A DNA stretch of 64,000 nucleotides from a bacterium (lineage in GTDB: Bacteria; Bacillota; Bacilli; Lactobacillales; Streptococcaceae): assembly GCA_905221085.1 (NCBI GenBank), contig CAJNBT010000001.1, forward strand, positions 372,001 through 436,000. Direction: 5' to 3'. The notes below the pieces were generated by a model. The model was given only the letters and a program-made list of their open reading frames with translations. It ran no database searches and was not told the origin of the DNA. Made by a program: the position numbers and the translations under genes. Below, piece by piece: positions 20,201 through 29,535 of this stretch (position 1 is the stretch's first letter; every line of letters begins with the position of its first letter).

Positions 20201-20992
20201 ATGACTTATTTACCCGTTGCTTTGACCATTGCAGGGACTGACCCTAGTGGTGGTGCTGGCATTATGGCTGATTTAAAGTCGTTCCAAGCTAGAGATGTCT
20301 ATGGAATGGCCATTGTGACCAGTCTTGTCGCTCAAAATACCAGAGGCGTTCAGCTAATCGAGCACGTGTCTCCTCAAATGTTGAAAACCCAATTGGACAG
20401 TGTCTTTTCGGATATCAAGCCTCAGGCTGTAAAAACTGGGATGTTGGCAACTACTGAAATTATGGAAATCATCCAGCCCTATCTTAAAAACCTGGATTGT
20501 CCCTATGTCCTTGACCCTGTTATGGTCGCAACAAGCGGTGATACCCTGATTGATACCAGTGCCAGAACTTACCTAAAAACAAACATGCTTCCACTTGCAA
20601 GTATTATCACACCCAATCTTCCTGAGGCAGAAGAGATTGTTGGTTTTTCAATTCATGACCCCGAAGACATGCAACGTGCCGGTCGCCTGATTTTAAAAGA
20701 ATTTGGTCCTCAGTCTGTGGTCATCAAAGGTGGCCATCTCGAAGGCGGTGCCAAAGACTTCCTCTTTACCAAGGATGAGCAATTTGTCTGGGAAAGCCCA
20801 CGAATTCAAACCTGTCACACCCATGGTACTGGATGTACCTTTGCTGCAGTGATTACAGCTGAACTAGCCAAGGGCAAAAGCCTTTATCAGGCAGTTGATA
20901 AGGCCAAGGCCTTTATCACGAAAGCCATCCAAGACGCTCCTCAACTCGGTCATGGTTCTGGCCCAGTCAACCATACAAGCTTTAAAGATTAA
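20201..20992 (+). CDS. thiD: Hydroxymethylpyrimidine/phosphomethylpyrimidine kinase ThiD
   Basis: This kinase phosphorylates HMP twice to HMP-PP for thiamine synthesis. It is 263 residues, of the ribokinase fold. The N-terminal ALTIAGTDPSGGAGIMADLK and the anion-hole/catalytic motif THGTGCTFAAVI are diagnostic, with GTGC as in typical ThiD. It is the only plus-strand gene of the thiamine island and has its own TPP riboswitch. A strong terminator follows. Confidence 0.95.
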   Translation: MTYLPVALTIAGTDPSGGAGIMADLKSFQARDVYGMAIVTSLVAQNTRGVQLIEHVSPQMLKTQLDSVFSDIKPQAVKTGMLATTEIMEIIQPYLKNLDCPYVLDPVMVATSGDTLIDTSARTYLKTNMLPLASIITPNLPEAEEIVGFSIHDPEDMQRAGRLILKEFGPQSVVIKGGHLEGGAKDFLFTKDEQFVWESPRIQTCHTHGTGCTFAAVITAELAKGKSLYQAVDKAKAFITKAIQDAPQLGHGSGPVNHTSFKD

Positions 20993-21037
20993 AAAACTCT
21001 CTAGTTCCCATTTTAAGGGAATTAGAGAGTTTTTTTA
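20991..21037 (+). terminator. thiD terminator
   Basis: AAAAAACTCTCTA-TTCCC pairs with GGGAA-TAGAGAGTTTTTTT. The long stem with A and T runs could work in both directions. Confidence 0.9.
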
Positions 21038-21038
21038 A

Positions 21039-21147
21039 TCTTCGAAAATCTCTTCAAACTACGTCAGCTTTATCTGCAACCTCAAAGCTGTGCTTTGAGC
21101 AACCTGCGACTAGCTTCCTAGTTTGCTCTTTAATTTTCATTATGTAT
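21039..21147. repeat. BOX element
   Basis: TTCGAAAATCTCTTCAAACT at one end, a central CTCAAAGCTGTGCTTTGAG and TTTGCTCTTTAATTTTCAT at the other end match BOX. It lies between the converging thiD and thiE genes. Confidence 0.85.
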
Positions 21148-21150
21148 TAA

Positions 21151-21783
21151 TTAGAAAATAATGTCATCCAACTTTGTTAAAAAGGCTTGCGTTTTTGCCT
21201 CTACATCTTCTGCTTGCATCAGATCACGTACGACAGCTACACCAGCTATACCCGTGCCAATAAGTTGGTCAATATTCTCTGATGTCAAGCCGCCAATGGC
21301 AACTACTGGAATAGCGACCCTTTGGCAAATTGTTTTCAAGGTTGAAATCAGGGTGATAGGCGCATTTTCCTTGGTCGTTGTTGGGAAAATGGCTCCTGTC
21401 CCCAAGTAATCTGCACCCCCTTCTTCTGCCTCGAGGGCTCTTTTTACCGTTTTAGCTGTGACACCAAGTATTTTGTCAGGGCCCAAGACTTGTCGGGCAA
21501 CCGAAACGGGTAGTTCATCGTCTCCTATATGTAGACCTGCAGCATCAACTGCAAGACAGACATCCAAACGATCATCGATGATCAAGGGTATCTGATAGGC
21601 ATCTGTTATTTCCTTGACTTGTTTTGCCAGTTGATAGTATTGATTGGTGGTGAGATTTTTTTCTCGTAGTTGGATTATAGTAACACCTGAACGGCAGGCC
21701 GTCTCAATCTTTTCAAGAAAACTTTCCAAGGAATCTTGGTAGCGATTAGTTACCAGATATAGTCTAAGCACCTCTCTATTCAT
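21151..21783 (-). CDS. thiE: Thiamine-phosphate synthase ThiE (copy 2)
   Basis: This enzyme joins HMP-PP and thiazole phosphate to thiamine phosphate. It is 210 residues, a TIM barrel. The substrate-binding stretch [31 protein letters not shown] and the C-terminal phosphate site [12 protein letters not shown] are family motifs. It overlaps the thiM copy by a few bases and is last in the TPP-controlled ykoE-ykoD-ykoC-tenA-thiW-thiM-thiE operon. It differs strongly in sequence from the second thiE at 26.9 kb. Confidence 0.93.
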   Translation of the reverse strand: MNREVLRLYLVTNRYQDSLESFLEKIETACRSGVTIIQLREKNLTTNQYYQLAKQVKEITDAYQIPLIIDDRLDVCLAVDAAGLHIGDDELPVSVARQVLGPDKILGVTAKTVKRALEAEEGGADYLGTGAIFPTTTKENAPITLISTLKTICQRVAIPVVAIGGLTSENIDQLIGTGIAGVAVVRDLMQAEDVEAKTQAFLTKLDDIIF

Positions 21784-22579
21784 AAACCTCTCCTTTAATA
21801 GCGTCTAGCCAGTTTTCATCTCTTCTTAGGAGTGAAAGCTGATTGAGTACTTGATAACGAAAATCTTCCAATCCCATTCCTTGAACAACTATTCTCTCAG
21901 CAGAGATATTGAGATAAGAGACTGCTAAGCAAGAAGCTTCAAAACCAGTCATTCCTTGGCTGAGAAAAACGGCTATCAAGGCTCCAACCAAATCTCCTGT
22001 CCCTGTTATCCAGTCTAATTCTGCACAGCCATTCTCCAGTAAAGCAACTTGATTCTCTGAAACGATGAGATCCTTGGGACCTGTGACTAAGAATGACATA
22101 CCAGGATAGGTCTGACACCAGTCTTTCAAGACTTGAAGCAAATCCTCAGTTTCTTGATCTTTAGCACTCGCATCGACTCCGACTCCGTGGTGTTTTAAGC
22201 CAACAAGACTTCGGATTTCTGACATATTTCCCTTAAGGACCGTAGGGCTATAGTCTAAAAGGTCTTTAACTAAGCTCTTACGAATGACTGAAGCTGTTAC
22301 GCCAACCGCATCTACTACCATTGGGAGACAAGCTTGAGTTGCATACGAAGCTACCATACGGATTGCTTTTTCCTTCTCAGCAGACAAATGCCCCAAATTG
22401 ATGAAAAGAGCCTGACTCTGTTTGGTAAAATCAAGAACCTCACGGGGATCATCCGCCATAACTGGTTTACATCCCAGAGCCAAAATCCCATTTGCCAGCA
22501 TCTCACAAGAAATTTCATTGGTAATGCAGTGAATGAGGGAAGTCGTTCCCAGAGGAAAAGGATTTGATAATTCCAGCAT
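21776..22579 (-). CDS. thiM: Hydroxyethylthiazole kinase ThiM (copy 2, GTGD active site)
   Basis: This enzyme phosphorylates the thiazole HET. It is 267 residues, of the ribokinase superfamily. The N-terminus [35 protein letters not shown] is typical of ThiM. The catalytic loop reads TGTGDLVGA, with Asp where ordinary ThiM has Cys (GTGC). Asp is the usual catalytic base of ribokinase-fold kinases, so the enzyme should be active. It starts 1 bp from the thiW stop and is translationally coupled. Confidence 0.92.
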   Translation of the reverse strand: MLELSNPFPLGTTSLIHCITNEISCEMLANGILALGCKPVMADDPREVLDFTKQSQALFINLGHLSAEKEKAIRMVASYATQACLPMVVDAVGVTASVIRKSLVKDLLDYSPTVLKGNMSEIRSLVGLKHHGVGVDASAKDQETEDLLQVLKDWCQTYPGMSFLVTGPKDLIVSENQVALLENGCAELDWITGTGDLVGALIAVFLSQGMTGFEASCLAVSYLNISAERIVVQGMGLEDFRYQVLNQLSLLRRDENWLDAIKGEVYE

Positions 22580-23103
22580 CAGTCTATCCCTTCAGCAAAG
22601 AAATATCCCTGCACTTTTTTAAAGAATTCCTGCTTGATTAAAAATCGAAAGGCAATAAAGGAAATCGCTGTACCAATCAAGGTTGCTCCGAAAAATCGAG
22701 GCGTGTAGATAAACCAGCTAAGCTTAGCAGCTGATCCTGTAAAGAGTACCATAACAGGATAGGAAACAATAGAGCCAATAACACCTGTTCCCAAAATTTC
22801 TCCCAAGGCAGAAAAATAAAATTTTCGACCGTACTTATAAAAGAGTCCTGCAAGGAGGGCTCCAAAAGTCGCTCCTGTGAGAGCTAAAGGCGGAATCCCT
22901 TGAGTCGTCATACGAATAAAGGCTGTCACTGTAGCCATAGCCAAGGCATAAACAGGTCCCATCATGATTCCTGCTAGAATATTGACTACACTGGACATCG
23001 GTGCCATTCCCTCAATTCGAAAGATAGGCGTAAGGACTACATCAAGGGCAATCATCATGGATAAAATGGTTAATTTATGAACCTGTAAATGATGCTTTCT
23101 CAT
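22579..23103 (-). CDS. thiW: ThiW, predicted thiazole S-component of an ECF transporter
   Basis: This is a 174-residue membrane protein with about five to six helices ([38 protein letters not shown] and others). ThiW proteins are predicted to bind the thiamine thiazole precursor and to use an ECF energising module. Its neighbours thiM (downstream) and tenA (upstream) support a role in HET salvage. ATG with a plausible ribosome site; the gap to tenA is 7 bp. Confidence 0.88.
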   Translation of the reverse strand: MRKHHLQVHKLTILSMMIALDVVLTPIFRIEGMAPMSSVVNILAGIMMGPVYALAMATVTAFIRMTTQGIPPLALTGATFGALLAGLFYKYGRKFYFSALGEILGTGVIGSIVSYPVMVLFTGSAAKLSWFIYTPRFFGATLIGTAISFIAFRFLIKQEFFKKVQGYFFAEGID

Positions 23104-23110
23104 GTTTCTA

Positions 23111-23800
23111 TTATTCCCCTTCTTCTAAAGACTGTAAATCGCTCTTCCATGTCTGATGTTGGTAAGCCATTTCCCAAAACTTGGCTTCCATGTGAACACT
23201 GATGTGGAAGGCATCTAGCATTTTTTTCTTGTCTGTCTCATCACTTTCTCGATAGAGTTGATTGACTAGCGCTCCCTCCTCTCTAATCTGCTGCTCTAAC
23301 TCATCCGTAATATAGGTTTCAATCCATTGTTGATAGAGAGGATTTGGTGATGGTTTAAGATTAAGTGATTTACCTATATCATGGTATAGCCAAGGACAAG
23401 GCAGCAAACTTGCAAAGGCAATGCTCAAGTTTGGCTCTGCAAATTGCCGATAAATGTGAGAAATGTAATGATAACAGGTTGGAGCGATTGGATGTTGCTC
23501 CATTTCCTGATCGCTGATTTCCAATTCCTTGAAAAATTGTTGGCGGATAAATAACTCACCCTCCACTAGACTCTGAGCATTTTGTTTCAAGAGTCTTTTC
23601 ATCTCTTGATTCGAAGTCTTATCAGCCAAAAGGTGATAGATTTCTGAGAAGGCCTTCAGATAGTAGGCATCCTGAATCAGGTAATAGCGGAAAATATCAG
23701 GTTCTAAATTTCCCTCTTGTAATTGTAAAATAAAGGGATGATGAAAAGAAGCCCGCCAAGCTTCCTTGGATAATTCCATCGCAATATCTGTAAATTCCAT
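23111..23800 (-). CDS. tenA: Aminopyrimidine aminohydrolase TenA, cysteine class
   Basis: TenA recycles base-degraded thiamine by converting aminomethyl-aminopyrimidine to HMP. It is 229 residues, all helical. The active-site cysteine is visible in LLPCPWLYHDIG, which marks the classical TenA_C group. PFILQLQEGNLEPDIFRYYLIQDAYYL is the conserved N-terminal region. It sits in the operon between ykoC and thiW. The other TenA of this island at 28.7 kb lacks this cysteine. Confidence 0.93.
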   Translation of the reverse strand: MEFTDIAMELSKEAWRASFHHPFILQLQEGNLEPDIFRYYLIQDAYYLKAFSEIYHLLADKTSNQEMKRLLKQNAQSLVEGELFIRQQFFKELEISDQEMEQHPIAPTCYHYISHIYRQFAEPNLSIAFASLLPCPWLYHDIGKSLNLKPSPNPLYQQWIETYITDELEQQIREEGALVNQLYRESDETDKKKMLDAFHISVHMEAKFWEMAYQHQTWKSDLQSLEEGE

Positions 23801-23810
23801 AATAACTCCT

Positions 23811-24461
23811 TTATAAAAATAGACTGGTTTGAAGCAATAAAAAGAACAGCAGGTAGATTAATTTTGTTTTTTTAGCAATATAAAAAGTCCGATAGCTATT
23901 CTCCACCTGTGCATGTTCGTCATATCCATGCGCTGACAGAGCTCTCAGATAAAGATGACGCCACCTAAAGACTGTCATCAGAACCTTGCTGTAAATCAAG
24001 GGAGACCAAAAATGCAGTTCTTGACCGCGTAATAGGCAAGCTTCTTTGAGGGACTTGATTTCTTGCTGAATAAGGGGAAAGGAATTGAATACCACAATTA
24101 AGGCATAAGCCCATGACCGTGATAGCCCCTTTTGAGCCAAGTACAAGAGAAGCTCTTTTAAGGAAATAGAGGAAACAAAGACAAGACCAATACAAACGGT
24201 CACAAAGGCCCTCGTTCCGAGCATGACTGCCTGCGAAGCATCTCCGTGTAAATGAACTGCCCAGTAGTTGGTCAAAGATGGCAAAATGGCGAGCAGAATC
24301 ATCCAAGCCAATACTTTAAATCGACGGTAATAGAGCATAAAGAGAATACAAAATGCTACTACCGAAAGATTAAGAGCAATCGAAGGAATGAAAGATGTTT
24401 CCAAGGATAAAATCAGCAAGAAGAGACTGATAATCGGTGTCTGGGTTGCTACTTTGACCAT
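23811..24461 (-). CDS. ykoC: ECF transporter transmembrane (T) component, YkoC-like
   Basis: This is a 216-residue CbiQ-family membrane protein with about four to five helices. The coupling-helix regions SRSWAYALIVVFNSFPLIQQEIKSLKEACLLRG and the Ala-Arg-Gly-like motif (ALSAHGYDE) contact the ATPase. It is part of the ykoEDC module that is predicted to import HMP or a related thiamine precursor. GGGGAGGTGAG precedes the ATG; it starts 1 bp after the ykoD stop. Confidence 0.9.
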   Translation of the reverse strand: MVKVATQTPIISLFLLILSLETSFIPSIALNLSVVAFCILFMLYYRRFKVLAWMILLAILPSLTNYWAVHLHGDASQAVMLGTRAFVTVCIGLVFVSSISLKELLLYLAQKGLSRSWAYALIVVFNSFPLIQQEIKSLKEACLLRGQELHFWSPLIYSKVLMTVFRWRHLYLRALSAHGYDEHAQVENSYRTFYIAKKTKLIYLLFFLLLQTSLFL

Positions 24462-24462
24462 A

Positions 24463-25848
24463 CTATCTCACCTCCCCTTGAGCATTGCTACTCTGAGATG
24501 TGAGTGGTTTGGTAATTGTCACTTCTTTCACATGACTGAGCCCCTGACTAGTCATCTCAATCCAATAATCAACCACAGAGATCAGAGGATCTAAACGATG
24601 GCTAATGATCAGAAAACTTCTTCCTTGATTTCTCTCCTCCACAATCCACTGACACAAATAATGGCAAGCTCTATCATCCAAACCAGCAAAAGGTTCATCT
24701 AGCAAAATCACGGAAGCCTTACTGGTCAAGATGGTCAAGAGCTGAAGAATCTTTTGCTGACCACCACTTAATTGATAGGGACTCTTATCGAGTGCCTGCT
24801 CCAGATCAAAATATCGTAAAGCTTGGAGAATACGCTGATTTCTTTCAGAATCAGGTCCATCTAATTGAAGCTCTTCTCGCAGACTGACTCGGATAAACTG
24901 TTTCTCAGCTTCCTGAACAACACCCGTCAGGTCATGATACAAACTCTTTTTCTTTTTTAGAACCGAACCCTTCCAAGTAATGCGCCCCTTATACTTTTGA
25001 AATTGAAGAATAGAGCGAAAGAGGGTTGATTTCCCGACACCATTATCACCCAAGATACAGGAAATTCCTTGATAGAATGTAAAATCCGCAATTGAAAAGA
25101 GGGGGCGCTTATCCAGCTCACAAGTTGCTCTATCCATGTGGAATAGTTCTGGGCTAGAAGCAACTTCCTTTGAAGTAACCTGGGTCATATCAGAGGTAGG
25201 GATTTGAAACACTTCCCTTAGTTGCCCATCTCTTAGCTCCACCATATGGTCGATATAGGCTTCATAGTCCGTTAAATCATGGTCGCACAAAATAACTGTC
25301 TTCCCATTAGAAGCCAACTCTTTTAGAATCTCCAATATCTCTATCCTACTCTTGCGATCAATGGAAGCAAAAGGTTCATCCAAGAGATAGACCCTAGGAT
25401 TCATAGCAAAGAGAACTGCCAGTGCAGCCTTTTGCTTTTCCCCACCTGATAAGTGATGAATGGGACGGTGCAAGATTGCCTTGCAGCGACATTGCTGGAC
25501 TACCTCTGCTATTTTTGAATCAATTTCCTGAACGGGATGGCCGATATTCTCTAGGGTAAAAACCAGCTCCTCAAACAAGTTCTCCATGGTAAATTGATGA
25601 TTGGGATTTTGAAATAGAATACCAACCGTCTGGACACGTTCGATGATAGAAAGCTGACTGACCTCGCTCCCATTTATCAGGACTTGACCGCTATAGGGAA
25701 GAGAACTGACTTGGGCAATCATTTGAAAGAGACTCGATTTTCCTGAACCACTGCTCCCAACTAACAAGGTAAAGGCTTGCGCATGAAAAGTAAAATCAAT
25801 CGGTTCCGAAAAAATTGGGGACTGAATCTCCCGTAATTCCAGACCCAT
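24463..25848 (-). CDS. ykoD: ECF transporter ATPase with two ABC domains, YkoD-like
   Basis: This 461-residue protein fuses two ATPases of the EcfA type. Domain 1 has Walker A GSSGSGKSSLF and signature LSGGEKQKAAL with DEPFASID. Domain 2 has Walker A GDNGVGKSTLF and signature LSGGQQKILQL with DEPFAGLD. It powers YkoC and YkoE. The ribosome site overlaps the 3' end of ykoE, so the two are coupled. Confidence 0.93.
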   Translation of the reverse strand: MGLELREIQSPIFSEPIDFTFHAQAFTLLVGSSGSGKSSLFQMIAQVSSLPYSGQVLINGSEVSQLSIIERVQTVGILFQNPNHQFTMENLFEELVFTLENIGHPVQEIDSKIAEVVQQCRCKAILHRPIHHLSGGEKQKAALAVLFAMNPRVYLLDEPFASIDRKSRIEILEILKELASNGKTVILCDHDLTDYEAYIDHMVELRDGQLREVFQIPTSDMTQVTSKEVASSPELFHMDRATCELDKRPLFSIADFTFYQGISCILGDNGVGKSTLFRSILQFQKYKGRITWKGSVLKKKKSLYHDLTGVVQEAEKQFIRVSLREELQLDGPDSERNQRILQALRYFDLEQALDKSPYQLSGGQQKILQLLTILTSKASVILLDEPFAGLDDRACHYLCQWIVEERNQGRSFLIISHRLDPLISVVDYWIEMTSQGLSHVKEVTITKPLTSQSSNAQGEVR

Positions 25849-26409
25849 CTATGCTTTTCCTCCAGTTGCAAACTGATGATAGAGTTTGACAATGGCACGA
25901 ACCAAGATAGTACAGAAGAAAAAGACGGAAATAAAACGTACTACAAGCAAGGAAAGGACAAAAGGAAAGGAGAAGGCGTAGTAACCTAACTTAATGTATT
26001 CATAGACAAAGCTAACAAGCGTAATCCCAATACTATTGGCAGTTAGAGAGAGCCAACTTTCATAGCGATTCTTGGTTACGATAAAACCAAGTTCACTTCC
26101 CAAACCTTGAACCAAGCCAGACAAAAGAGCGCCTAGACCGAATTGACTACCATAAAGGACTTCAGCAAGCGCAGCTAGCACTTCTCCAATCGTTGCGCTT
26201 CCCACTCTTGGAACAAAGATGGCAGCAATGGGCGCAGCCATACACCAGAGACCAAAGAGGATTTCATTGGCAAAGGCCTGCAAGCCAAGAGGGGCTAAAA
26301 TCAGAGTGAGGATATCAAACAGATAGCCAGATCCCACAAAAACGCCACCAAAAAAGATAGACAAGAAAGCAAGTAAGATAACATCTTTTAACTGCCATTT
26401 TTTCAACAT
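25849..26409 (-). CDS. ykoE: ECF transporter S component YkoE (thiamine precursor uptake)
   Basis: This 186-residue membrane protein is the substrate-binding subunit of the YkoEDC importer, assigned to HMP or thiamine. It has about six hydrophobic segments (VILLAFLSIFFGGVFVGSGYLFDILTLIL and others). The frame extends upstream, but AAGGAG stands 6 nt before the ATG at 26409, which I take as the start. It is the first gene after the second TPP riboswitch. Confidence 0.92.
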   Translation of the reverse strand: MLKKWQLKDVILLAFLSIFFGGVFVGSGYLFDILTLILAPLGLQAFANEILFGLWCMAAPIAAIFVPRVGSATIGEVLAALAEVLYGSQFGLGALLSGLVQGLGSELGFIVTKNRYESWLSLTANSIGITLVSFVYEYIKLGYYAFSFPFVLSLLVVRFISVFFFCTILVRAIVKLYHQFATGGKA

Positions 26410-26494
26410 AAAAAACTCCTTTTTTAAAGAAAAGTGGGGCATTCAAGGAGACCTACCTAAATGCTTTGTATCATCTTCATCCAGTTTCGTAAAA

Positions 26495-26655
26495 GAAAAA
26501 ACTCTAATTACAGATAGGAATTAGAGTTCAGCTTACAAGATTAGACAGTTCTTTTCGACATACGAAAAAAACCTTTTCACATTTCCCTTCGCCAGTCTTA
26601 ACTGTATCAGGTTCAATGGGTATCATCTCAGCCTAAAGCACCCCAAATGTCTTTA
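26495..26655 (-). promoter_or_regulatory. TPP riboswitch with terminator upstream of ykoE
   Basis: The minus strand reads GGGGTGC, CTGAGATGATACCC, TGAACCTGATACAGTTA and GGCGAAGGGA (about 26575-26650), the THI-box core. It is followed at 26495-26528 by the hairpin AACTCTAATT...AATTAGAGTT and a T6 run. This is a transcription-terminating switch: TPP shuts off ykoEDC-tenA-thiW-thiM-thiE. Confidence 0.95.
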
Positions 26656-26864
26656 TTATTTAATTATATAATTATTTTAACAAATGATTTATTCTAGTTC
26701 AAGAAATTGAACTGGAAATATAGCCTTGTACTCAAAAAGACAGCAGATCTTTCTTTTGCAAAAAACAAATGTCTTGTTTGATAGATTAGCCATTTGAGCT
26801 AAATCTAGGCATAGCTTTTTAGAAAAGGGAAACTTCCACTTACTTAGAATCCAAAGATATATAC
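26656..26864. other. AT-rich gap between thiE1 and the ykoE riboswitch
   Basis: About 210 bp of AT-rich sequence. A weak minus-strand promoter (TTGTTA, 17 bp, AATAAT) just before the aptamer could start the ykoE transcript. I see no ORF or clear thiE1 terminator here, so read-through from the upstream operon is possible. Confidence 0.4.
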
Positions 26865-27494
26865 CTATTGTTCACTCATTTTCCGAACAGTTTTTTCTAT
26901 ATTTTTTGCATACGATATTGCTGAAATGATTGAAACACCATCCATATTAGTCTTCATAATGTCTTTAATATGTTGCGTCTGTATCCCACCAATTGCAACT
27001 AAGGGCAGTTGTGGCAATAGTTTTCTCATCAATTTAAGACCTTCATAACCTATAGCGCCACCAGCATCATCTTTTGACTGGGTATCAAATACAGGACCAA
27101 CACCGACATAATCTACATATTCAACTTTTGATTGTTGAAATTCTTCCTCGTTTTTTATAGAAAGACCAATTATTTTATCTGGCATCAATTTTCTAATTTC
27201 ATCAACTCCAAGGTCATCCTGTCCTACATGTACCCCATCAGCATCTATTTCTAATGCTAACTCAATATCATCATTAACGATAAATGGAACATTATATTTT
27301 TTACAAAGATCCTGTAGTTTAATTGCTAATTCGACTTTTTCTTTACCTTCTAAGGCTCCCTCACCTTTTTCTCGAAATTGAAATAAGGTTATACCACCTT
27401 TTAAGGCTTCCTCAACGACTCTATATAGATCTTTTCCTTGGCAAGTAGTGGTTCCACAAATAAAATATAGTTTTAGTAATTCTTTATGAAACAT
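26865..27494 (-). CDS. thiE: Thiamine-phosphate synthase ThiE (copy 1)
   Basis: This is a second TMP synthase, 209 residues. GITLFQFREKGEGAL, VPFIVNDDIELALEIDADGVHVGQDDLG and LVAIGGIQTQHI are the ThiE motifs. Its codon use is visibly more AT-rich than the other thiE, and the proteins are distant, so this pair (thiM1-thiE1) looks acquired rather than duplicated in place. It starts 1 bp after the thiM1 stop. Confidence 0.93.
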   Translation of the reverse strand: MFHKELLKLYFICGTTTCQGKDLYRVVEEALKGGITLFQFREKGEGALEGKEKVELAIKLQDLCKKYNVPFIVNDDIELALEIDADGVHVGQDDLGVDEIRKLMPDKIIGLSIKNEEEFQQSKVEYVDYVGVGPVFDTQSKDDAGGAIGYEGLKLMRKLLPQLPLVAIGGIQTQHIKDIMKTNMDGVSIISAISYAKNIEKTVRKMSEQ

Positions 27495-27495
27495 T

Positions 27496-28278
27496 TTACT
27501 TCACTCTTTTGAATTTCTTTACATCTTCATCTGTAATCTCATATAAGGCATTTATAAATTCAACTTTAAATGTTCCAGGAAGATGTCCATTTGGACGTTT
27601 TTCTGCCATTTCTCCAGCGATATTGTAAACCAACATTGCTGTTTCTAATGATTTCAATTCTTGACCTTTTTCTAGTCCGATAAAGCTTGCTACTACAGCA
27701 CCTAATAAACATCCTGTCCCAATAACTTTTGGCATCATGGCACTACCATTATGAATCATTACCACTTCTCCATTTACCGCAATAGCATCCACTTCACCTG
27801 TTACTACTATTGGAATATTGAACTTCTCATTTGCTGCTAGAGCAATTTCATCAATATTATCTACGCCTGCACTATCTACTCCTTTAGATGCCACATTTAT
27901 CCCTACTAACGATGCAATCTCGCCAGCATTCCCTCTAATCGCAGCTAGTTTGTAATTGTTGATTAGATCATCTGCTACTTTTTTTCTATATTCTCCTGCT
28001 CCACAGGCTACAGGATCTAAAACTGCTGGGACATTATATTTCTCTGCAATTTTCAGAGCAGCTTGGTATAATTTCCAATTTTCATCTGTCAATGTTCCTA
28101 TGTTTATTAATAAACCACCAGCATACTTTAACAAATCCTCTAAATCTGCTGGAAACTCACTCATGGCTGGTGAGGCACCCAGTGCTACTAATCCATTTGC
28201 TGTAAAGTTTTTTACAACATCATTGGTTATACAAATGACTAATGGTGCTTTTTCTTTTAATAATTTTAAACTTGTCAT
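27496..28278 (-). CDS. thiM: Hydroxyethylthiazole kinase ThiM (copy 1, GTGC active site)
   Basis: This is a thiazole kinase of 260 residues. [39 protein letters not shown] is typical, and the catalytic loop is the classical [11 protein letters not shown] with Cys. AAGGAAGG stands 8 nt before ATG 28278; the frame reaches a GTG at 28299 that overlaps this site. The base composition is lower in GC than its neighbours. Confidence 0.94.
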   Translation of the reverse strand: MTSLKLLKEKAPLVICITNDVVKNFTANGLVALGASPAMSEFPADLEDLLKYAGGLLINIGTLTDENWKLYQAALKIAEKYNVPAVLDPVACGAGEYRKKVADDLINNYKLAAIRGNAGEIASLVGINVASKGVDSAGVDNIDEIALAANEKFNIPIVVTGEVDAIAVNGEVVMIHNGSAMMPKVIGTGCLLGAVVASFIGLEKGQELKSLETAMLVYNIAGEMAEKRPNGHLPGTFKVEFINALYEITDEDVKKFKRVK

Positions 28279-28406
28279 ATTGAAATCCTTCCTTTTCACT
28301 TTATACGATCTACTGATTTCGATTTATCTCTATCTTTCGTTAAGAATTTTTTTCATTTATATTGAATGATTTACCTCATCAAATTTGTCAGTATCCTGAA
28401 CTTTCT

Positions 28407-29075
28407 CTAATCGTCATAGCCAATATCAAAAAAGGCTAATTCTAAAGCAACCGCTTGATTCCAGCGTTGCTGAAGTTCTGTCAAATCTTCTCTACCTTTC
28501 CCGACACGATTGAGTTCATCAACCAGAAATTGAACCCACTCTGCAAAGAAAGGACCTCTGTGGAGATTGATCCATTCCGAATGAATATAGGATTCAGGTA
28601 GAGCCAAATCTTTAGAACCCCAGTCTAAATAGAGACCTTCTGCAATGACCAGCATGACCAAAAGATGAGCATAGTCTGATGAAGCCACTGCCGAATACAT
28701 AAGATCCTGAAAGGCTTTTGTTACAGGGTGCAAGGTCACTTCCAGATAGTCATTCTCAGATACTTTTAACTCTTTGAAAGCCTTTTGGAAATAACCATCT
28801 TCATCTGCTTCAAGAAAGCCTAGTTGCTTGGCAAAACGAAGCTTGGATTCAAGCTGGTCTGCGTGGGCTACGCAGGCACCCAGCATGGATAAGAAGGCAT
28901 CAAAGAAGTGATAATCTTGAATCAGGTAATCCTTTAAGACCTTATTCTCAATTGTACCTGCAAAAAGTTCCTTGACAAAACGATGATTGATTGCAGCCTG
29001 CCAATCCTTCTGACTGCTTTTTAATAATTCTCCAACAGTCAAACCTGGCTCAAATGCATATTCTTGTGTTTCCAT
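28407..29075 (-). CDS. tenA: TenA family protein, glutamate class lacking the active-site cysteine
   Basis: This is a 222-residue helical TenA-like protein and the first gene after the third TPP riboswitch. AAINHRFVKELFAGTIENKVLKDYLIQDYHFFDAFL matches TenA. At the position of the catalytic Cys it reads VIAEGLYLDWG, with Glu, as in the TenA_E subgroup described from plants and microbes. TenA_E proteins salvage other pyrimidine derivatives such as the amino- or formylamino-HMP forms. A predicted hydrolase, distinct from the Cys-type TenA of the same island. Confidence 0.9.
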   Translation of the reverse strand: METQEYAFEPGLTVGELLKSSQKDWQAAINHRFVKELFAGTIENKVLKDYLIQDYHFFDAFLSMLGACVAHADQLESKLRFAKQLGFLEADEDGYFQKAFKELKVSENDYLEVTLHPVTKAFQDLMYSAVASSDYAHLLVMLVIAEGLYLDWGSKDLALPESYIHSEWINLHRGPFFAEWVQFLVDELNRVGKGREDLTELQQRWNQAVALELAFFDIGYDD

Positions 29076-29220
29076 ATTTATTTTTCCTCTCTTTACTCGT
29101 TCGTAATCAACAAAACACCAAGAAAATCCTAGTTTTACTTGACCTTTTTAAAGAAAATTAAGGGCGTTCAAGAAGAGCTATCTAAATGCTTTATATCACA
29201 TTCATCCAGCTTATATAAAC

Positions 29221-29390
29221 AAAAAAACTCCAATTACAATCAAGAATTAGAGTTGACTTACAAGATTAGATCATTCATTTCGACATACGAAAAAAACTGT
29301 TCACATTTCCCTTCGCCAGTCTTAACTGTATCAGGTTCAATGGGTATCATCTCAGCCTAAAGCACCCCAAATGTCTTTATTATTTAATTA
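29221..29390 (-). promoter_or_regulatory. TPP riboswitch with terminator upstream of tenA-thiM-thiE
   Basis: The aptamer (about 29301-29376, minus strand) is almost base-identical to the one at 26.6 kb. The terminator hairpin AACTCTAATT...AATTGGAGTT with a T7 run is at 29221-29254. An extended -10 TGCTATACT at about 29400 starts the leader. Confidence 0.95.
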
Positions 29391-29498
29391 CTGCACCAGT
29401 ATAGCAAAAAATGAAAGCCCTAGCAAGATATTTGACTGAAAAATATATTTCTATAGTTTTTGATACATTTTCCCTCATTGAAACTTTTAAAACACAAG

Positions 29499-29523
29499 AA
29501 AAAACCTCCACATTCAGTGGAGG
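29499..29523 (-). terminator. lctO terminator
   Basis: The minus-strand hairpin CCTCCAC TGAA TGTGGAGG is followed by TTTTTTC. Confidence 0.9.
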
Positions 29524-29535
29524 CAAGCTGTTTTA

